Below are positions 37,213-37,585 of a stretch of 37,585 nucleotides of DNA, in pieces. The DNA comes from an uncultured Bacteroidales bacterium. GTDB lineage: Bacteria; Bacteroidota; Bacteroidia; Bacteroidales; Paludibacteraceae. Every line of letters begins with the position of its first letter. The first letter of the stretch is position 1. The stretch spans positions 1 through 37,585 of the forward strand of contig CAMHOK010000005.1 of assembly GCA_946186735.1 (NCBI GenBank), given 5' to 3'. A model generated the notes under the pieces. It was not told where the DNA came from, did not search any database, and worked only from the letters and a program-made list of their open reading frames with translations. The translations under genes were made by a program, and so were the position numbers.

Positions 37213-37277
37213 GTATCTTTGCCACTTGTATATTACAAAATCAGGCAAAGATACAAACTATTTTTCAAATACGCAAA
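37213..37277. promoter_or_regulatory. Perfect 11-bp inverted repeat GTATCTTTGCC-N20-GGCAAAGATAC containing divergent Bacteroidetes -7-like TAnnTTTG elements; leftward copy is the likely susC promoter
   Basis: Leftward: TATCTTTG (reverse complement of 37246-37253) with TTTG 20 nt upstream (37274-37277). Rightward: TATCTTTG 37214-37221 with TTTG at 37189-37192. Confidence 0.6.
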
Positions 37278-37361
37278 ATTGACGAAATTTTCTTTTTTTG
37301 TTGCAATTATTTATAGGGTAAGAAATCAACATACTGACTACTAAACAACGGAGTATTAGTT

Positions 37362-37450
37362 TTTTTACCGCAGAGTCTTGGCTTATTTTACCGCAGAGTC
37401 TATTCTTTTTTAACCGCAGAGTCTATTCTTTTTTTAACCGCAGATTTAGC
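37362..37450. repeat. Four degenerate repeats TTTTACCGCAGAGTCTATTC / AACCGCAGATTTAGCAGATTT
   Basis: Direct reading; spacing about 24-26 bp. Confidence 0.85.
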
Positions 37451-37530
37451 AGATTTATATAGATCTATACAGATTTTCAATTAATTCTTTTCCTTCTTGT
37501 CCAGATTGGCTTCGCCATGACAGATTCCCA

Positions 37531-37585
37531 CAGATGATGATAATGGAATTTCACTCAGATGATGATAATGGAATTTCACTCAGAT
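37531..37585. repeat. Perfect 25-bp tandem repeat CAGATGATGATAATGGAATTTCACT (2 copies plus 5 bp, cut by window end)
   Basis: 37531-37555 identical to 37556-37580. Confidence 0.95.

Noticed and set aside
37129-37344. 71-aa plus-strand ORF downstream of the putative rightward promoter
   Set aside because: AT-rich intergenic, no ribosome-binding context or recognisable protein features; cannot be supported.
1-37585. tRNA, rRNA, transposase or integrase genes
   Set aside because: No cloverleaf, rRNA-like or transposase/integrase ORF was recognised on either strand, despite two rRNA-intervening-sequence-type proteins.

Overview
This looks like a Bacteroidales-type chromosomal window. The left edge carries two plus-strand housekeeping genes: a DUF349-domain protein (partial) and an FtsE-like ATPase. 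About 1.1 kb of densely repetitive intergenic DNA follows. The rest is a long run of minus-strand genes dominated by a polysaccharide utilization locus (PUL) that reads as a beta-1,3(/1,6)-glucan (laminarin-like) system. In transcription order it encodes SusC, SusD, a surface glycan-binding lipoprotein, GH16, GH128, GH16, GH16, [GxxExxY gene plus minisatellite], a GPH-family sugar transporter, a GH149-like beta-1,3-glucan phosphorylase, GH30, a duplicated-domain secreted protein, GH81 with discoidin domains, [four-helix-bundle gene between 10-bp repeat arrays], a 1948-aa multidomain secreted protein, a small secreted C-terminally anchored protein, and a 1112-aa beta-helix protein. Points worth a second look: (i) phosphorolytic rather than GH3-based processing of glucan oligosaccharides; (ii) two orphan genes of the kind known from rRNA intervening sequences (four-helix bundle and GxxExxY), each interrupting the gene cluster and each embedded in its own minisatellite family, one with a truncated second copy of array plus gene 3' end; (iii) a dispersed CCCTACGGG palindrome family whose copies show compensatory stem changes; (iv) a tandem-domain secreted protein that may be a new or divergent beta-glucan-binding module; (v) a short C-terminal motif shared by three unrelated secreted proteins, and a GDG-TM-basic tail on another. 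All family names come from reading motifs in the translations. No database search was run.
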